64,000 nt of DNA from Homalodisca vitripennis (GCF_021130785.1 NC_060214.1:42019001-42083000); one strand, 5' to 3'. Counted from the first letter of the stretch, positions 47,761 to 61,360 are shown. Translations and numbers: made by a program. The notes: generated by a model not told the origin, from the sequence alone.

Positions 47761-50700
47761 TAATCTGGATTACAATAGATTATTCATATTTACTAATTTT
47801 TTACTATGTGATAAATAATTTTCTAAATCCGTCTACATTTATGCTGCAAACACTCAAGTAATATTATCAGATGAGCAAATACACGTTTAATTCCTAAGCT
47901 TTGCGTAGTAGTAACACAGTAAATTACCTTAAAAAAAACGCGCCAAGAGACGAAAACTTTTACAAATGAGGAAATTATTTCCATAGGGACCTCTTGTCTC
48001 TCTGCATAACTTGTTTGAATACCTAATTTAATAAACACATTACTCAGTTGTAACAGCAGTTGTTGAATTTAATTAGTTTAATTTTCATGTTTTCTTTGTG
48101 TTCTAGTTATATAGTGACATGTAAATAAATATATAGTACAGTATATCTTTATAATAACACTAATTATGAGTAGTGACATAACGTAAAAGAATTATGTTTT
48201 TAGTAATTTACTGTTGTAGAAACTTAGTGTAAGCATTATTTTGTATAAGCTATTATGCCATCCAGGGAACTCACTATAGTATTACAAAGTCATTAAAACA
48301 CACCGTAATTTTATATTGCTTTATGTTACAATGGTTTAAATCAGTATCCCTCATCCACTGATAAACACACATGGGACGTTAGTCCCACACACATCAATAG
48401 CTTTCTGTTAGTTTATATTATTTTTTCTTTAATAAATTATATTTAATCAATACTGAAAAAATTAAAAATATAAATACATACATAAATTTAACCTGATGAA
48501 AAAAGGATAGTCCATTGTTCAGACACTGTACGAGATATAATTGGTTTAAGTTTTGAAAAAAGACTATCCCCTGAAATAGAATATTCCGGCAAAAACCTAG
48601 TACCAAATTACTTTATGCACTAAGATTTAATAGTAATATAACAGTATTAAGCTATATATTATAAATAAATGTATATATTTGAATTAATTGTTAAACGGTA
48701 TTAACAAACTTGTAATTCACTGCGTAAAACAGGCGAGATGTCTGTTTTGATATAATTAAAAAACTTTCTTATATTTAACATAAAACTTGATGGATTCTAA
48801 AGGTTCAAAATTATTGTACCTGAAGAAATTATTTGTCTCGAGTTATTAATTGCATTAAAATTAATGAATAAATTAGAGTTTGTTATTTAAATGTATTTAA
48901 GCAATCATCTCTGTAGCGCGCGTCAATCTTGTCAAGTTAAAACTCTTGAAAGTCTGCTGTTTGTTTGATTCTATTCCCTTGCGATTACTGTTATTCACTT
49001 TATCTGGCAAATATATTAAGTTATCTAAGAGATTTAAATTAGGAAGAGAAATTATCATTTTTTTAATAAAAATAAATTGGATTCATATGACATTAACGGG
49101 TTCTTTATTGTGTAATTTAAATGTATTGTGTATGATCAAATATAACTTTTAAATATATGTAGGGTAAAAGGAAATGACTGTTACATTCGATTATGCTTTT
49201 TATTTCTCATTACTTTATTGCAATAAAGTAAACTTCACAATAAAAATCGATAAGTACATCACGCTATCTGTCGTGTAGCTTCAACGAAGTTGCTTGCAAA
49301 ATCTCAATAGTTTGGTGTCATATGTGATACTATGTTACATTTTTCAATTTCATATAATTATTTCGAATGTTATTTACAAATATAAGTAGCCTGCAAATCC
49401 ATGGTTACCCATAAATTTGATATAAAAGTATTCCCTAATGCTAAGTGGAATTTAACGCAGTTGCATGTGATTTATCCAATACTGAAATAAAGTTTCTTGC
49501 AAAATACCAAATTTATATACCTCGGTATATCGTACGTACAGACAGACAGACCAAAAGAAATAAAACATCCAATCCGTCCAAATATAGTAAATACAATTTA
49601 CTAAATAATAAATGATACAACGTTGTCACTCACTAATGCTCAGTTAAAACCTTATTTACAATTGACTACATAGTTTTATTGTTCGAAATCAATTTATACG
49701 AAACTAAAACATACTGTATAAATAAATAAACGCACAGAAGCTTCTTGTAACAATAAAATAAAAAGACTTCGTACAATCCTATAATATTTCGAAAAATGTC
49801 GTACTCAAAAAGGATATAAATGTTACGTATACAAACAAAGTTTAGAAGTAAAAATATAATGATTTTATAATACCAGCTGAAGTGTTTTAGTCTAAATTTA
49901 AAATTAAGTTTATAGTGTTATATTTTAAAATATAAAAATAACCGCTTGACTTTGTTCATCAGTTATGTCAGGATTAGAGACAGATTCACACCTGTGAAAC
50001 TACGTAAATTTCTGAAATATATTAATGAGTGTAGATTATTATGTGATAATACACCATGTTTTTCGTGGAAAGGCAGGGCTTTCCATTTATAAAATATTCA
50101 ACACTGCTTTCAGAGTAATATTATACTCAAGGCCTCTCTAGAGAGAGCCTTTGTACATCAAAGGGCTGAGAGAATCTCTGTTGTGTATCATATCTTTTGT
50201 CAAATATAAATAATCCTTTAGATACATCGACATAGTTGGACAATTATTCTTCAAATCATTGTACAAAGGATATAAAAGTTTTGTTGTTGGCAAGATATTT
50301 CTTGTAAAATTTTTTAGCAATAATTACATAAATTAAGGGCAAAAATGAGGATCTTAAATATTACATTAACTAAAGTTATTCACGGTGGTTTAAATTCGAA
50401 TTTATTCAAAATTGTGTTATTATAATTGTCATTAATGAGATGCCTTAACAGCTACAGCAATGTTTTATGCAAAATATTGGTTTTTTTGTAGACATGTTAA
50501 CAATTTATTACATAGGAAATTTCAACAAATGGTTTAAGAAGCTTAAAACAATTTTTGATATGTTTTTCCTGATATGGTTTTTGATCTTTGGCTCTTGTGG
50601 CCAGTCCCTCATTCTCTTTAATATGTGTACCATATCAAATATTAGGTATTTTCGCTTATTGATCTTTATCTCTTAGTCACTATCGAAATCCTCGCTTTTT

Positions 50701-51110
50701 CTCTCTTTGTGATTTTTTTGTCATTGGCCTCTGGGCTTTCCTTGGTCCTTGATCTGTTTTTTTATTTTTATACTGTTTTTAACCATTACTGCTCTTACAG
50801 GTATTACTCAGTGTTATCTTTTAGGTTCTATCTTCTTTTTTCACTCCTGGGTTTAACACAGCCTTTTCCTTTCTATACATTTTTAAATACATTTAATGTT
50901 TTATTACTTTAAAGCACAGCTTTTACTTTTATCAGCCATATAAAGTTCCCTAATTTTGTGTCCCCGATCATCACAACCAGAGGCTATATATGGGGCCTAA
51001 GCCTCCACAGCAAGTGATTGGCTCGAATAGAACACAACCCTTATTGGCAAGCAACGGGGTCGAGGAATCCCATCCAATTCCGTTATTAAAGAAAGTCCAT
51101 GCATGCATAC
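47761..51110. other. AT-rich non-coding stretch
   Basis: No supported gene. A CAGACAGACAGACC patch at 49541-49553 matches the ends of the 35.5 and 63.4 kb repeats. Open frames of 60-71 codons are scattered and unconvincing. Confidence 0.6.
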
Positions 51111-51187
51111 CTCGATTTAAAGGACCACTACTTGATTTCCTGTAGTCCGAAGCTTCGCTGACAGCGTCAGACAGTGAAGCCACCATG
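51111..51187 (-). CDS. Possible small coding exon (tentative)
   Basis: On the minus strand, a pyrimidine-rich stretch ending in AG (TTTGCCTTCACTAG) is followed by CATGG, and an open frame reads MVASLSDAVSEASDYRKSSS then GPLNR. It ends at CGAG|GTATGC, a plausible 5' splice site in phase 1. The 77-bp exon has balanced base composition and even codon use, unlike nearby random frames. The Ser-rich, charged peptide matches nothing I recognise. The open frame continues past the proposed donor for 45 more codons, so splicing is an inference. It could be an N-terminal coding exon of a large gene; no companion exon was found. Confidence 0.35.
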
Positions 51188-52420
51188 CTAGTGAAGGCAA
51201 ACGCAATACTGGGATGTTAGCGACTTATTAATAGCCAGGATTTTATAAAATAGGAGACATAGCTGATGAGTGGGAGAAAATATGAAAGACATTTAAATAT
51301 TTGAAGCACTGATGAAGCTCTCTGTAATAGTAGAGAATATTAGATTCTGCGCCTCACTTAGTCTGACACTCGGCACTCACAGTAGAGCAAGAGTAGACAG
51401 TATGTCACAGAGAATATAGAGAAAAGAATGACAGATCACGCTAGCTCACTATGTTGTCATCACTTACGTATTTCCCAAGGAGTGAAGGCCCTGTGAGAAC
51501 ATTTTGACACTATTGGACTTTTCCCGTATCCGAAATACAATACATTAGCTAAGGGTGTCTAGCAAAATACAAGGATAGGTAATGACATACTCAGCTAGGG
51601 TTTCCCGCAGTCGTCATGTACGTGCTCATAAAATGTATTTCTAAAACTTCTCGTATGTTACCATTGGCAATAGAAAGTCACATATACGCAATAACTTATA
51701 AATAATAACAAAGATCAAATGCAAGTGCCTATAAGAAGTAAAATATTTTGCGGAAGACATTTGGAAAAAAAAGTAATAAGAGCTTTTTACTCTTATAGAA
51801 CCATTAAAATCATTGTAACATGAAAATAATACTTTGTGTTACTTCGGAAGAGGAAAATATAATATTATATCAAATAAAAATATAACCAAACAAATATAAT
51901 ATTAAATTTAATACTAAGCTGAGGGATATCTTATGTTCTTTTGAATTATGACCAGAAAAATCATCAAATCGTTTGTTGATATCGTAAGGCAAGTATAATT
52001 CGTATTTATACTTGGCTATAAGTATAACAAAGGCTTTGGAAATTGAAAAAAAAAAAAACAAAAATTTAGTTCTTTGACAGGTTGAAAATCCATTTCTAAC
52101 TCTTTAGACGTGATCTTTTGATGAAAATCCATTAGTTTTTTTACATAACAAGGCATAAATATGCCAGATTTTATTGAGATATTGGGATACTTAGAATAAA
52201 TGATAAGAGCTTGCATGAGTGAGACATGAATGAGTCACGGCCTTTCCTTGTATATATATTGACAAAACATATTTTTAAGATTTTGTGGGAATGAAAAACA
52301 CAAGAAGTTTGAAAAATTTGCTAGCTATTCGGTAGCTATCGTGATTGTTATATTTTCATTATGATTGGTACTCTTTATCTCAACTCTAAATTACCGAGCT
52401 TATTTCTGAAGAACATATTA
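51188..52420. other. AT-rich non-coding stretch
   Basis: The first 400 bases (51190-51600) are less AT-rich than average, but no gene is recognised. Confidence 0.5.
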
Positions 52421-52507
52421 TGCTGTATTGTTGAGAGAGGTGTGCTGGTTAAGATCACTTATGTAAATGACGGCAATTGCGACCGGCAGCAATATCCGCT
52501 ACTGTCT
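52421..52507. repeat. Dispersed repeat fragment (partner of 166-247)
   Basis: Shares GAGAGAGG, ACTTATGTAAATG and GCAATATCCGCTACT with 166-247 in the same orientation. A 78-codon frame crosses it (52361-52597) but is repeat-derived. Confidence 0.55.
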
Positions 52508-53356
52508 GGCACTTGGCACTTGGGACATCGTAACATTATAGGCTATAGAGCATATAATAAAGACAAATATGTAATAACTCAATGGTATGGATGTTAATAT
52601 GTAACGTTTACACATTATAAGTGACAGGAAGTGCATATCTAATGGTGTTTCATTCCTTATTTTGTGCGACTTAATACTACTATATATATATATAGTAGTA
52701 GTAGTTTGTAGCGGTGAGGGGGTGGGGGTGGAACTTGGAGTTATGATAATAGTCACTCACTATTATTGGAATAGCTCCTTCCTTGACAATTCTAAGTAAA
52801 CCTAAATCAAACCATGTTCATTAGTCTTGGAGTTTGTATCTTTCACCTTGTTCACGCCCAGCACCAAATTATACCAGAGATAAGGAGAACTAAGTGAAAG
52901 AAAGTGAAGTGAATATACACACGAAGTCTACATTAAATTGCAAGTCAATCCCATCATCGCGATTCAGCTTGTGTGACAGGCCTTTCCCTAAATATTTTCT
53001 AAAAATATATTAAAATAGTAGTAATTAAATTATGTTTTTCCGCTTTTTTGGCTGCCAAATCATTATCTAACAATTTCCTAAACAGTAAATTGTAAACATC
53101 AAACAAGTAAAAAAAATTTCCCATAATTTTGGAAACAATCACTATTTACTTGTCAATATATGACAAAGAAAGTCTAATAGCACACAGTTTATTTGGATAA
53201 GAGAATTGAGATTATTTTTTCTAGTGGAAATCTCTTTATATTATATAAAGTTAATTATTAACAGTTGAAACTGCTCTCTTATGATATAAAAAATCCCTAG
53301 CCTACGTTTAGAATATATCTGTATTATACATGCTAAATTGATAAATAAGTGTAGAG
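52508..53356. other. AT-rich stretch with a TA run and a G-rich patch
   Basis: A short TA run at 52680-52694 is followed by TAGTAGTAGTAG and a G-rich patch (GAGGGGGTGGGGGTGG) at 52716-52731. No gene seen. Confidence 0.6.
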
Positions 53357-53381
53357 TATATATATATATATATATATATAA
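53357..53381. repeat. (TA)n microsatellite
   Basis: About 25 bases of TA dinucleotides. Confidence 0.9.
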
Positions 53382-55583
53382 TAATGCGTAAGCCAAATTT
53401 TATAACACTTATCTTGTGTATATTGACTTATAAACGGAAAATAAATGTAAAAAAACTGATATAAATAAACGATGTTTTAAATTATACTATCAAGATGTAA
53501 TTATCTTTATACAATCATATAGTTTTTTAATTTATCCAGAACTTTGTTTAAATTTAACTCTAAACATGACATGTTTTTTCATTTTGCCTTCAATTTTCAT
53601 CTTTTCCACATTAAATTGTTACTTATAACTGACATTACCCTATTTTCAGTCGGTTTTACGACTAACGCATTCTAAGCATAAATAATAATAATAAAGTAAC
53701 TGGACATGTACACTATCACAAACTAATCATAAATACTGTGTTTTCTGATTGAAAACCTGTTGTTTAACAGGTGTACCAACAGTAGGTATATATCAAATTA
53801 AAATTATTCCGTTCTAACCGTGTAAAATGTTTAGTATTACAAACTATAATTGTAATATAATATTACACATTTTGAATGTCTACTAAATCTCGGGCACGAC
53901 ACCTACAGTTTAATATAAGAAATAAGTCTAGTAATACTTTTAATATTTAAATAATCACAAAAACTACTTGGAGAGGATTTGTAATCAACCAAACAACTTA
54001 AATGACTAAAAAAAAGTTTAGGACTTTTTCAGAGTTTAGGGTAAATGACACTAGGTAAGTTCGTTATAGAAATAACGCGTAGACAGTCATACACAGAATA
54101 GAATAGAATATTTACAGTCCCCTAAGTGTCAGATTTCGCTAATGCTCAGCTTTTTAATTTATAATAAAATTATTAAAAAAGTTGCTATTTAAAATTAAGG
54201 TTTATTACAATAATTAATATAATCTAGCAGTTACAAAGCAATTATTTAATAGTAGCTCTTTTTTATTTCAATGTGCTCTAACAAAGAACGTTATCAAAAA
54301 ATTGATATCATTCTCGTACTCAATGTTTTGGCGCCTTTTTAAAAATTTACGACAAACGCTAGCATTATTTAAAAGATGTTAAAAAAATTTCCATGAAAAG
54401 TGACTTAGAATTCTTCAGTGTACCATTAAGTAAAAATGCCGCTGACATAAAGAGCCACAAACTGAGGTTTATTATCCAGTTTTATTATGTTTCCTGGTGT
54501 TGTTCCATCAGCAAAGTTAATGCAACATTTTACGAGTCCATAAATTTATGTTGAGTCAATACTCCAGTAAATTTTAATTAGATGCATTATTGAAATAATA
54601 ATGTTTGTAACAAAGGTAAACAAAAGTTAAAAAGAAGTATGTTATAATTTTACTCTGCCAAAGATATATGTATTATAAAACTATATCTAAAATAACAAAA
54701 GAACGTGTTTGCATACGAAGTCAAGTGATTAAAACTAATCACAAAAAGTGGAAATTACCTAAAATATCGACAGAAATTACGATGATTGGAATGTGTATTT
54801 ATAACGTATTTAAGCATAAATTTTAGGTATCGGACGAATTTTTAGACTCTAATTTACATAAAATTATTTAAAATAGTTTTCTGTTTTTATTCCGAATGTA
54901 AATTTTAGTTATATGCTAACCAAACAATACATAAATAATGTTAATACACCCTATTTGACTAAGTATCATTTAAACAAAAAATTAAAAATGTTTCAATAAA
55001 AATACTATAATTTCAATGTTTTTTAAAAGTTTAAAAATTTAAAGAACTGATTATTAATTAACATGTTTGTTACCTTTTACGAATCCGATATTCGCGTTGC
55101 GACGAGTCATAAAAAAATTAATATGGCTTTTCATTCCCACGAAACGGATAGCCGAAACCTCTACATGGAACTCGCGAAACTCCATACTACTTGAATCGTT
55201 AGCTCAAAGTTTTAATGAATTACATAATATACGAGTGCATGCAATGTTTTGACTTTCTTTGGTTGTGCTGAGTAGTTCTAAATCTAAAATGTCATATTAT
55301 TGGACACATGACCAATTCGGAGAATTGACATTTGAAATTTAGCATCTCCTTTGAAAGTTATGAACCACGTTTTCGGTGGTGTCAATATGCCTATTTACTT
55401 TTCAGATTACATTCATAGATTTATGGCTGAAGTAGTAGTAGTTCATAGTGTGGACGCTTTAGCAATTTTAATATGCCTCGTTGGGGATTTTGTGTTTTAT
55501 GTAACTCGAGATATTTATTGTGAAATCCAAGTGGTAATAATTTTTTAGAAAGAACCTGTAAAGATACATAGCTGTTCAATTGA
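53382..55583. other. AT-rich non-coding stretch
   Basis: No supported gene. AGAATAGAATAGAATATTTA at 54096-54115 is a simple GAATA run that may be the reversed tail of a LINE. The 61- and 65-codon frames near 55.1-55.5 kb carry no motif. Confidence 0.55.
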
Positions 55584-55604
55584 ACACACACACACACACA
55601 CACA
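55584..55604. repeat. (CA)n microsatellite
   Basis: About 21 bases of CA dinucleotides. Confidence 0.9.
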
Positions 55605-56942
55605 AATATTAATTGACAGTAAATGGTTTCATGTACATATTACATTTTTATGTTCTTAATATTTGTTTCATACCCTACTAAGCACTAACATTCAGTAGTT
55701 CTGCGTAACTGTCTTGAGAGATGACTGTACGAAGTATTGTAGTATACTATATTATTACAATGTTACATAATATAAATTGTAGGTTTTAGATAAAAAAGTT
55801 AAAAAAGTTATACTTGAGAAAGTTGTCAAGCAGAATATTAAAACACATTAAAACGACGAAATTAGTTTTTGTAATTTCCAATATAGTTCTTATAAAAAGA
55901 TTAAAAATTAAAGAGGCAGACTTTATTTAAAATTTAAATAGAAAAGTTTAAGAATGGTTACTAAACAAATTCGTGTATAAATGATGCAATAACGTACTTG
56001 TTCCTCATGATCTGCTTTGTTCAAATTAATGCCAATAACCCTTCCAGGATTAATTACCAAAGTACATATAATTTAATTGATATTAAGGTGGAAATTAGAA
56101 CTTATTTTTTAGCTAATTTTAATTATTAAAAACCTGTTAATGGGACAAACAACATTATTCTGCTTGATGTGGATGCATTCATATTCAACTTTCCAAACTT
56201 TCTATTCAATTTTTAATAATTTAAAAGCTCGAACTATGTTACATTTGCATGAAGCTCTCACACCCCGACTACCTTCATACCTCGTTTACATTTATAATAT
56301 CTCACCTCTAACGTGGTATCTTGTTTTATTAACTATGTTATAAGTGTTGTTTTGGTGCTCTCCATTTCTCGACGAAATGAGTTCAAAATATAATGAAAAG
56401 CTAATAAACATTTCTACCTTGAATTAGACATAATTATATAAATACAGTTAAATAAAATATATATTATAATAATTCATAATCAGAAAAATTAAAAATACAA
56501 CCTTATAACAGATATAATTCGCTGGGATTTCATTCTAAATACTTACGTACATGTAACTAATACAACGCATCTACAAAACAGTACTTGGTTGAAAGACGGG
56601 TATAAATGTTTAAAAAATCATTATTTGCATCATATATGTGATCTTAATATTTCCAGGACAAATAGTTGGAAGGCAGTAAGTTACTCCAAGAACACGTTTT
56701 ACAGTTATTTGTAGTTTAAAGTACATTGAGTGATTGTAATGTTTACCCCATAAAAATGAACAAAATATATAATTGGTCTTGGAAGGCTTAATAATAAGTT
56801 ATGTTTTTATTTCTTTATTTCATTATGTTTAATTAAATTAATTTAAATAATAATAGTACTTGACGAGTCCTAAGTCTCAACCAGCACTGTTTATGTAGAA
56901 AGAGTCTTTAGTGTAAGAAACCACTGAACAAGAAATCATTAA

Positions 56943-56947
<5 letters not shown>
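55605..56947. other. AT-rich non-coding stretch
   Basis: Nothing recognised. Confidence 0.6.

Positions 56948-56999
<52 letters not shown>
56948..56999. repeat. (TA)n microsatellite with one phase break
   Basis: About 52 bases of TA dinucleotides interrupted once by AATA near 56972. Confidence 0.93.
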
Positions 57000-57004
<5 letters not shown>

Positions 57005-57284
57005 TATCGAGTATAACTAAGGTTTAGTATCTATTTAGATATCTATATACACTGATAAAACCCTAAATTACGAATACATAACGTCTATAAGTAAGGGAAA
57101 TTGATGTGGCATATATATCGTAGGTAGGTATATCTTACACCACGTGTAGCGTTAGAGGCTTCTCTCAAGATGCATGCAAACTAACAAACAAGTTCTATAC
57201 CTCATTCCATTCTTGCACATGTACAATTTGTTAATCACTCGGCAGAAAAAAATAAACTGTTCCAGCCAAACAGTTGTTTTCAAT

Positions 57285-57515
57285 AGAGCTGTGTAGCGGT
57301 ACAACGGTTAGCGGTAGATAATCAGATCAAGCAACTTCGAGCGTGGCTGCTGCTTGATTGAGTGACCATTGAGCGATCCTGTCCTTGGAAAGCAGCTCGC
57401 CTGCTCGGCCAGTGGTTGTGGTTCGGAAGTCATGTTAAAGACGTTGATCCCCAAATTAAGTGTTAGAGAGGGCTTATTATCCCTAACTTCGCTTGGTAAA
57501 ATAAGATATCTTTAA
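57285..57515 (+). repeat. SINE-like element, possibly tRNA-derived
   Basis: A GC-richer block in an AT-rich setting. TAGCGGTACAACGG near 57293 resembles a Pol III A box (TRGYNNANNNGG), and ACTTCGAGCGTGG about 45 bp downstream is a weak B-box match. The tail (GACGTTGATCCCC, GAGAGGGCTTATTATCCCTAA) matches the fragment at 45465-45545, showing this is a repeat family. There is no coding content. The tRNA origin is tentative because the B box is poor. Confidence 0.5.
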
Positions 57516-59789
57516 TTTAATTACATTATTTCATGATATATCTTGAGACTAGTCGAATTGCGTGTATTAGTATATGACACAAGTTAAAAATGCATACCAT
57601 TGTACTTCGCTTATAAATTAATTTGTCCTGATTTTTTTGTTGCAATAACGATTAATCTAAAGGATAATACAAACATTTTCAATAATGCTCAACCATATCC
57701 CCTTCAGTGAACTTGAACTATCATAGAACTTGATGTTGCCTATTTAGAAATTCAGGTGCATACAATATTAACGTGCATAGATTAGCTCGTGTTATAAGCA
57801 TCGCTAAAGTAGTAATTACAAAATTGCGTTTTTATACTTGAAAATAAAATTGCATATATAAAATACTATACGAGACTTGGGCACACGTTTTTATTAATAA
57901 ACACACTGATGTGTTCAGCGTGTTTTATGTATTACTCTATGATTACTGTACCTGAAAATTACACCATGGATTTATTATTAATATCCTAAATTCGGAAAAT
58001 GTTCGCATATACCGTACATGACAGCACAACGTATTGAACTTTGTAAGTAGCAAACAATGGATAAATGCGTCAGCAAGCGTCGTCTTGGCTTACGAAATAC
58101 ATTATTGCTCACAAAGCAATTTTGCAGTTATTATGTCGTCTCAGACAGCTTATTGACTTCTGTTGTATCATATGTGCTTTGTTGTAGGTCATATTGCTTC
58201 CAGTCAGATTATATCTTAGGTAGGGTTACAAAATATTTTGTAGGGTGTTTTATATTTTTAACATTACTATCTAACGTGTTGTTTACTATACTTTTTATAT
58301 GAGCTCTCAATAATTAGTTGTTGTCTGAGCGTTAGCGAAGGAGTTTGAAATGCTGGGAAAACTGACTTTATCTGTCTGCCTATTTCTTTGTTTGTCTGAC
58401 TATTTCGAGTTTGATAATTGTATATGTTACTGTATGGAATTCGAGTGATGAGCGACATCATATTTATTTATTCAGTTTCTTTCTCGTCACAGTCATGGTT
58501 ACCCATAAGATCTAATCAAATTGCACAGCGTATGGTGAATAACGGTATTTTGTTAATAAAGGTCTGCTACGTTTGTACATGACACTCGTGCTTGGTGATC
58601 TGTGGCCATTAATATTTTTTTCTATTGTTATACCAATCTCTCAATTACCAAAATCATTTCCAAAAACAACTGTTTGTCTTCCAATTCATGGGAATTGTTT
58701 ACCAAAGGCTAGACCATTACAAAATAATATAAACGTCACATTTGTATTTTCTGTTTATATTGCACTTTTAAACGGTTTCCTTGAATCGAGGGTAATTTAT
58801 TATATTACCATATCTTAATGTTGCCTGAAATAAATGTATTTCTTAGTATTTGCATAACGTACCTAACATGCATATAGAAACAGGATGGATCTATTTCAAC
58901 GACTTTAATCAGGAACAATTTTAATCAACATACAAGTAAATTTCCTTTTACCTAAAAGTTACGTGAATGAAATTTAATCAATGGAAACGAGTTTAAATTC
59001 GTGTATTGAAGGCATATAAGCGTATTTAGTCAATACTACGCTGTGTGGCCACAGCGCACAATACTCTTTTCGATTAGTTCACCTTGTGGGTACTGTGCTG
59101 TAATAAACTATTAAAACTTTAACAGTTTAATGTTTAGAGAATATTTGTACTATGTCAGTTACCTATGCTGATATTACCTATACGTTTGTGCAATAATGTA
59201 TTGAACAATTAGTATGCAATTTGAGTTTTTTTTAAATCTCATTTAGAATGGACAATTACATCTGAGGATAAATAAAGGGAAATTTACTGTTATAAAAAAC
59301 CTGAATAAATATCACATTCAATGCATTGCCTAAAGGGTTTCGGTACAGATTACTCGCATAAATAAGCAGATCCATTCACGCTCAGCTGAAATGTACATAA
59401 CTATTTATTTATTATCAGTATTCAGTAATACAAACTACTACTACAACTAGTTACTAGAAACAGTTAATCAATAAACACGTAAAAATACAATCATGAACCA
59501 CAAGAATAGCAAGTGGAATTCCAACAAATCATAGTTTTTATTGAGATCTGAACAATAACTTTATAATGAATTTTAATTACTAATATATTTTATAATACTG
59601 AGGTGTTAGATATTATGTAATAAATAAATGGTAAAAAATGTTATGTGACGATTCCAGCATATATTTTTAGGGCCAGACTGTTAACATCCTATACGGTCTT
59701 AAGCGGCCAATCTTTATCAATTAATTACCAGTAATATATTTTATTTTTATTCAGCATAACACTAAATGATTCAATTACAGCAATGAACA
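57516..59789. other. AT-rich non-coding stretch
   Basis: No supported gene. A patch at 58340-58460 with TCTGTCTGCC and TTTGTCTGAC resembles that at 32620-32670. Frames of 81 codons at 58057-58302 and 58573-58818 are hydrophobic and unrecognised. Confidence 0.55.
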
Positions 59790-60090
59790 AAAAATGTACA
59801 ATTGTTTTATAGGTTTTGTAAGTATTTCTTTATATAATGTTCATCCTTCCTCGGGCTTTTGCCTTATGGATGTTTCATTTTATTTCACAATTATTGAGTT
59901 TTGATTTTGTTGTAGGTTCTTTTTTATTGTTAAGTACATATTTAGTTTGATTAAATATTACATTATTATTAAATTGTTTTTAAGTTTGTAATCATTTTAT
60001 GATCGATGGTTTTATATTGTTTGATATTTTTGTTTTGTATCAATCTCTTGTAAGTTTTTTTAATATTGTGAAATAAAACCTTTTCGATTT
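59790..60090 (+). repeat. Possible non-LTR element 3' untranslated tail
   Basis: A T-rich plus strand containing CTCGGGCTTTTGCCTTATGG and ending GTGAAATAAAACCTTTTCGA, then TTTGAAATGAAT. The AATAAA signal followed by a simple T-rich tail is typical of LINE ends, but no coding part is attached. Confidence 0.35.
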
Positions 60091-60229
60091 GAAATGAATT
60101 AATAAAAATAAATTTAACGCAGCAGTCGTAATAGGTTAAGCAATGCAGGTGGAGAAGATATTTCGTTTAATATAACATATGCATTTCAAGTCAGTCTGTC
60201 ACCACTAAGCCTGAAAACTTTCCGTACGT

Positions 60230-60410
60230 GGAGCAGTTAATTTGCTGTAAACAAGCAGGAATGTGATGAATCTGCTGAGTTAGCGTCTGGGACAACGCCG
60301 CTCAGGGAAAAGTCCATTCTTCTCAGAGTAGTCGTGCCGGGGTTTGAAACGCGTAAGGCTCGCACGATATCTCTTTCTCGCTTTCTCTTCAGCTCTAAAT
60401 TTGTAACCTT
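60230..60410. other. GC-rich island of uncertain nature
   Basis: Contrasts sharply with the AT-rich surroundings. GTTAGCGTCTGGG (about 60279) and GGGGTTTGAAACGCG (about 60339) are placed like degenerate Pol III A and B boxes of a SINE. Alternatively the minus strand has a short frame MDFSLSGVVPDANSADSSHS that could be coding. I cannot decide between a SINE relic, a promoter/5' exon and chance. Confidence 0.3.
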
Positions 60411-61204
60411 TAAAGTTTTATAAATGATAAAGAAAATTTCAAATTGTTCATAAAATAATGTATATTGTTTTACTCCGAGTTTTAATTATAAATAACCTGG
60501 ACTAGGGTAAATCATCATGACGTCTGAGATCAATCCAAGAACATTGGAAATAAATTTAGTGTGGTTAAAGCTATACAGTTAATAATGTGCTATTATTTAC
60601 AGTAGGCTAGCAATGAACTTGAAAATCGCGCTGACTGGTAGGTTGTTTATATAACAAAGCCATACTGCCTGAAGTGCTTACATACATATTACAAACGATG
60701 ATAGTTTCCCCAATAATTCCACCAACGTAATATTTCATCCTGGATAAATGTTTATCTCAATAACCAAATAATAATTTTCCAGAATTATATTGCCACTCAT
60801 TTTCTGCAAATAAGACTGATTCACTTCAAAATAATACCAAAACAAGAGATGTTTTTGGATTTTTTTAACAAAAATGCCCAAAATATGATACTTTAAAATA
60901 ACATGAGTTTAATCTATAAATTTGAAAAAGCTCCAAACAATGGCCTTTTACAAAGAACTAGGCTACTTTGAGATTACTGCGGAAGCTGACTGTTAGAGTG
61001 GGTGAGTCTTCATTAAAATTGTACATTATTCAATCCTAAATATGAGGAAGTATTCTGTTCTCCTATCTCCCCTGTCCGCTTCGACCGAAAGAGGCTGGAA
61101 CAGAGGTATCCTTCAGGTCTTCCATAGTGACATGAATGAAACAGAGATCGTTATTCCTCATAGTGTTATCTTTATAGGAGGCCCACAACCCTGTCCACTC
61201 CGAT
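60411..61204. other. AT-rich stretch; start of the 61.2 kb repeat may lie within it
   Basis: No gene recognised. A 75-codon frame at 61042-61269 runs into the dispersed repeat that follows and is probably repeat-derived. Confidence 0.5.
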
Positions 61205-61360
61205 TATTCTATCACTTAACTGTATCGTGCAGGTCTGAGAATGATAGCTCTGTTTTAGATCATCTATAGTTGACTCAGCAAGAAGCTGTACTTTATCATC
61301 TACAACTCCTTTATAAGGTATAGTAGCTGCTTAGATCATCCATGGTTGATTCAGAAATAC
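61205..61360 (+). repeat. Dispersed repeat, two units of the 28.5/31.6/36.8 kb family
   Basis: Carries TCTGAGAATGATAGCTCTGT, then TTTTAGATCATCTATAGTTGACTCAGC in two parts, and a second, weaker unit about 90 bp later (TAGTAGCTGCTTAGATCATCCATGGTTGA in pieces). It shows the same tandem arrangement as at 36.8 kb. Confidence 0.7.

Noticed and set aside
52716..52731. G-quadruplex motif
   Set aside because: Only two long G runs with short extra ones; it does not clearly meet a four-run pattern.
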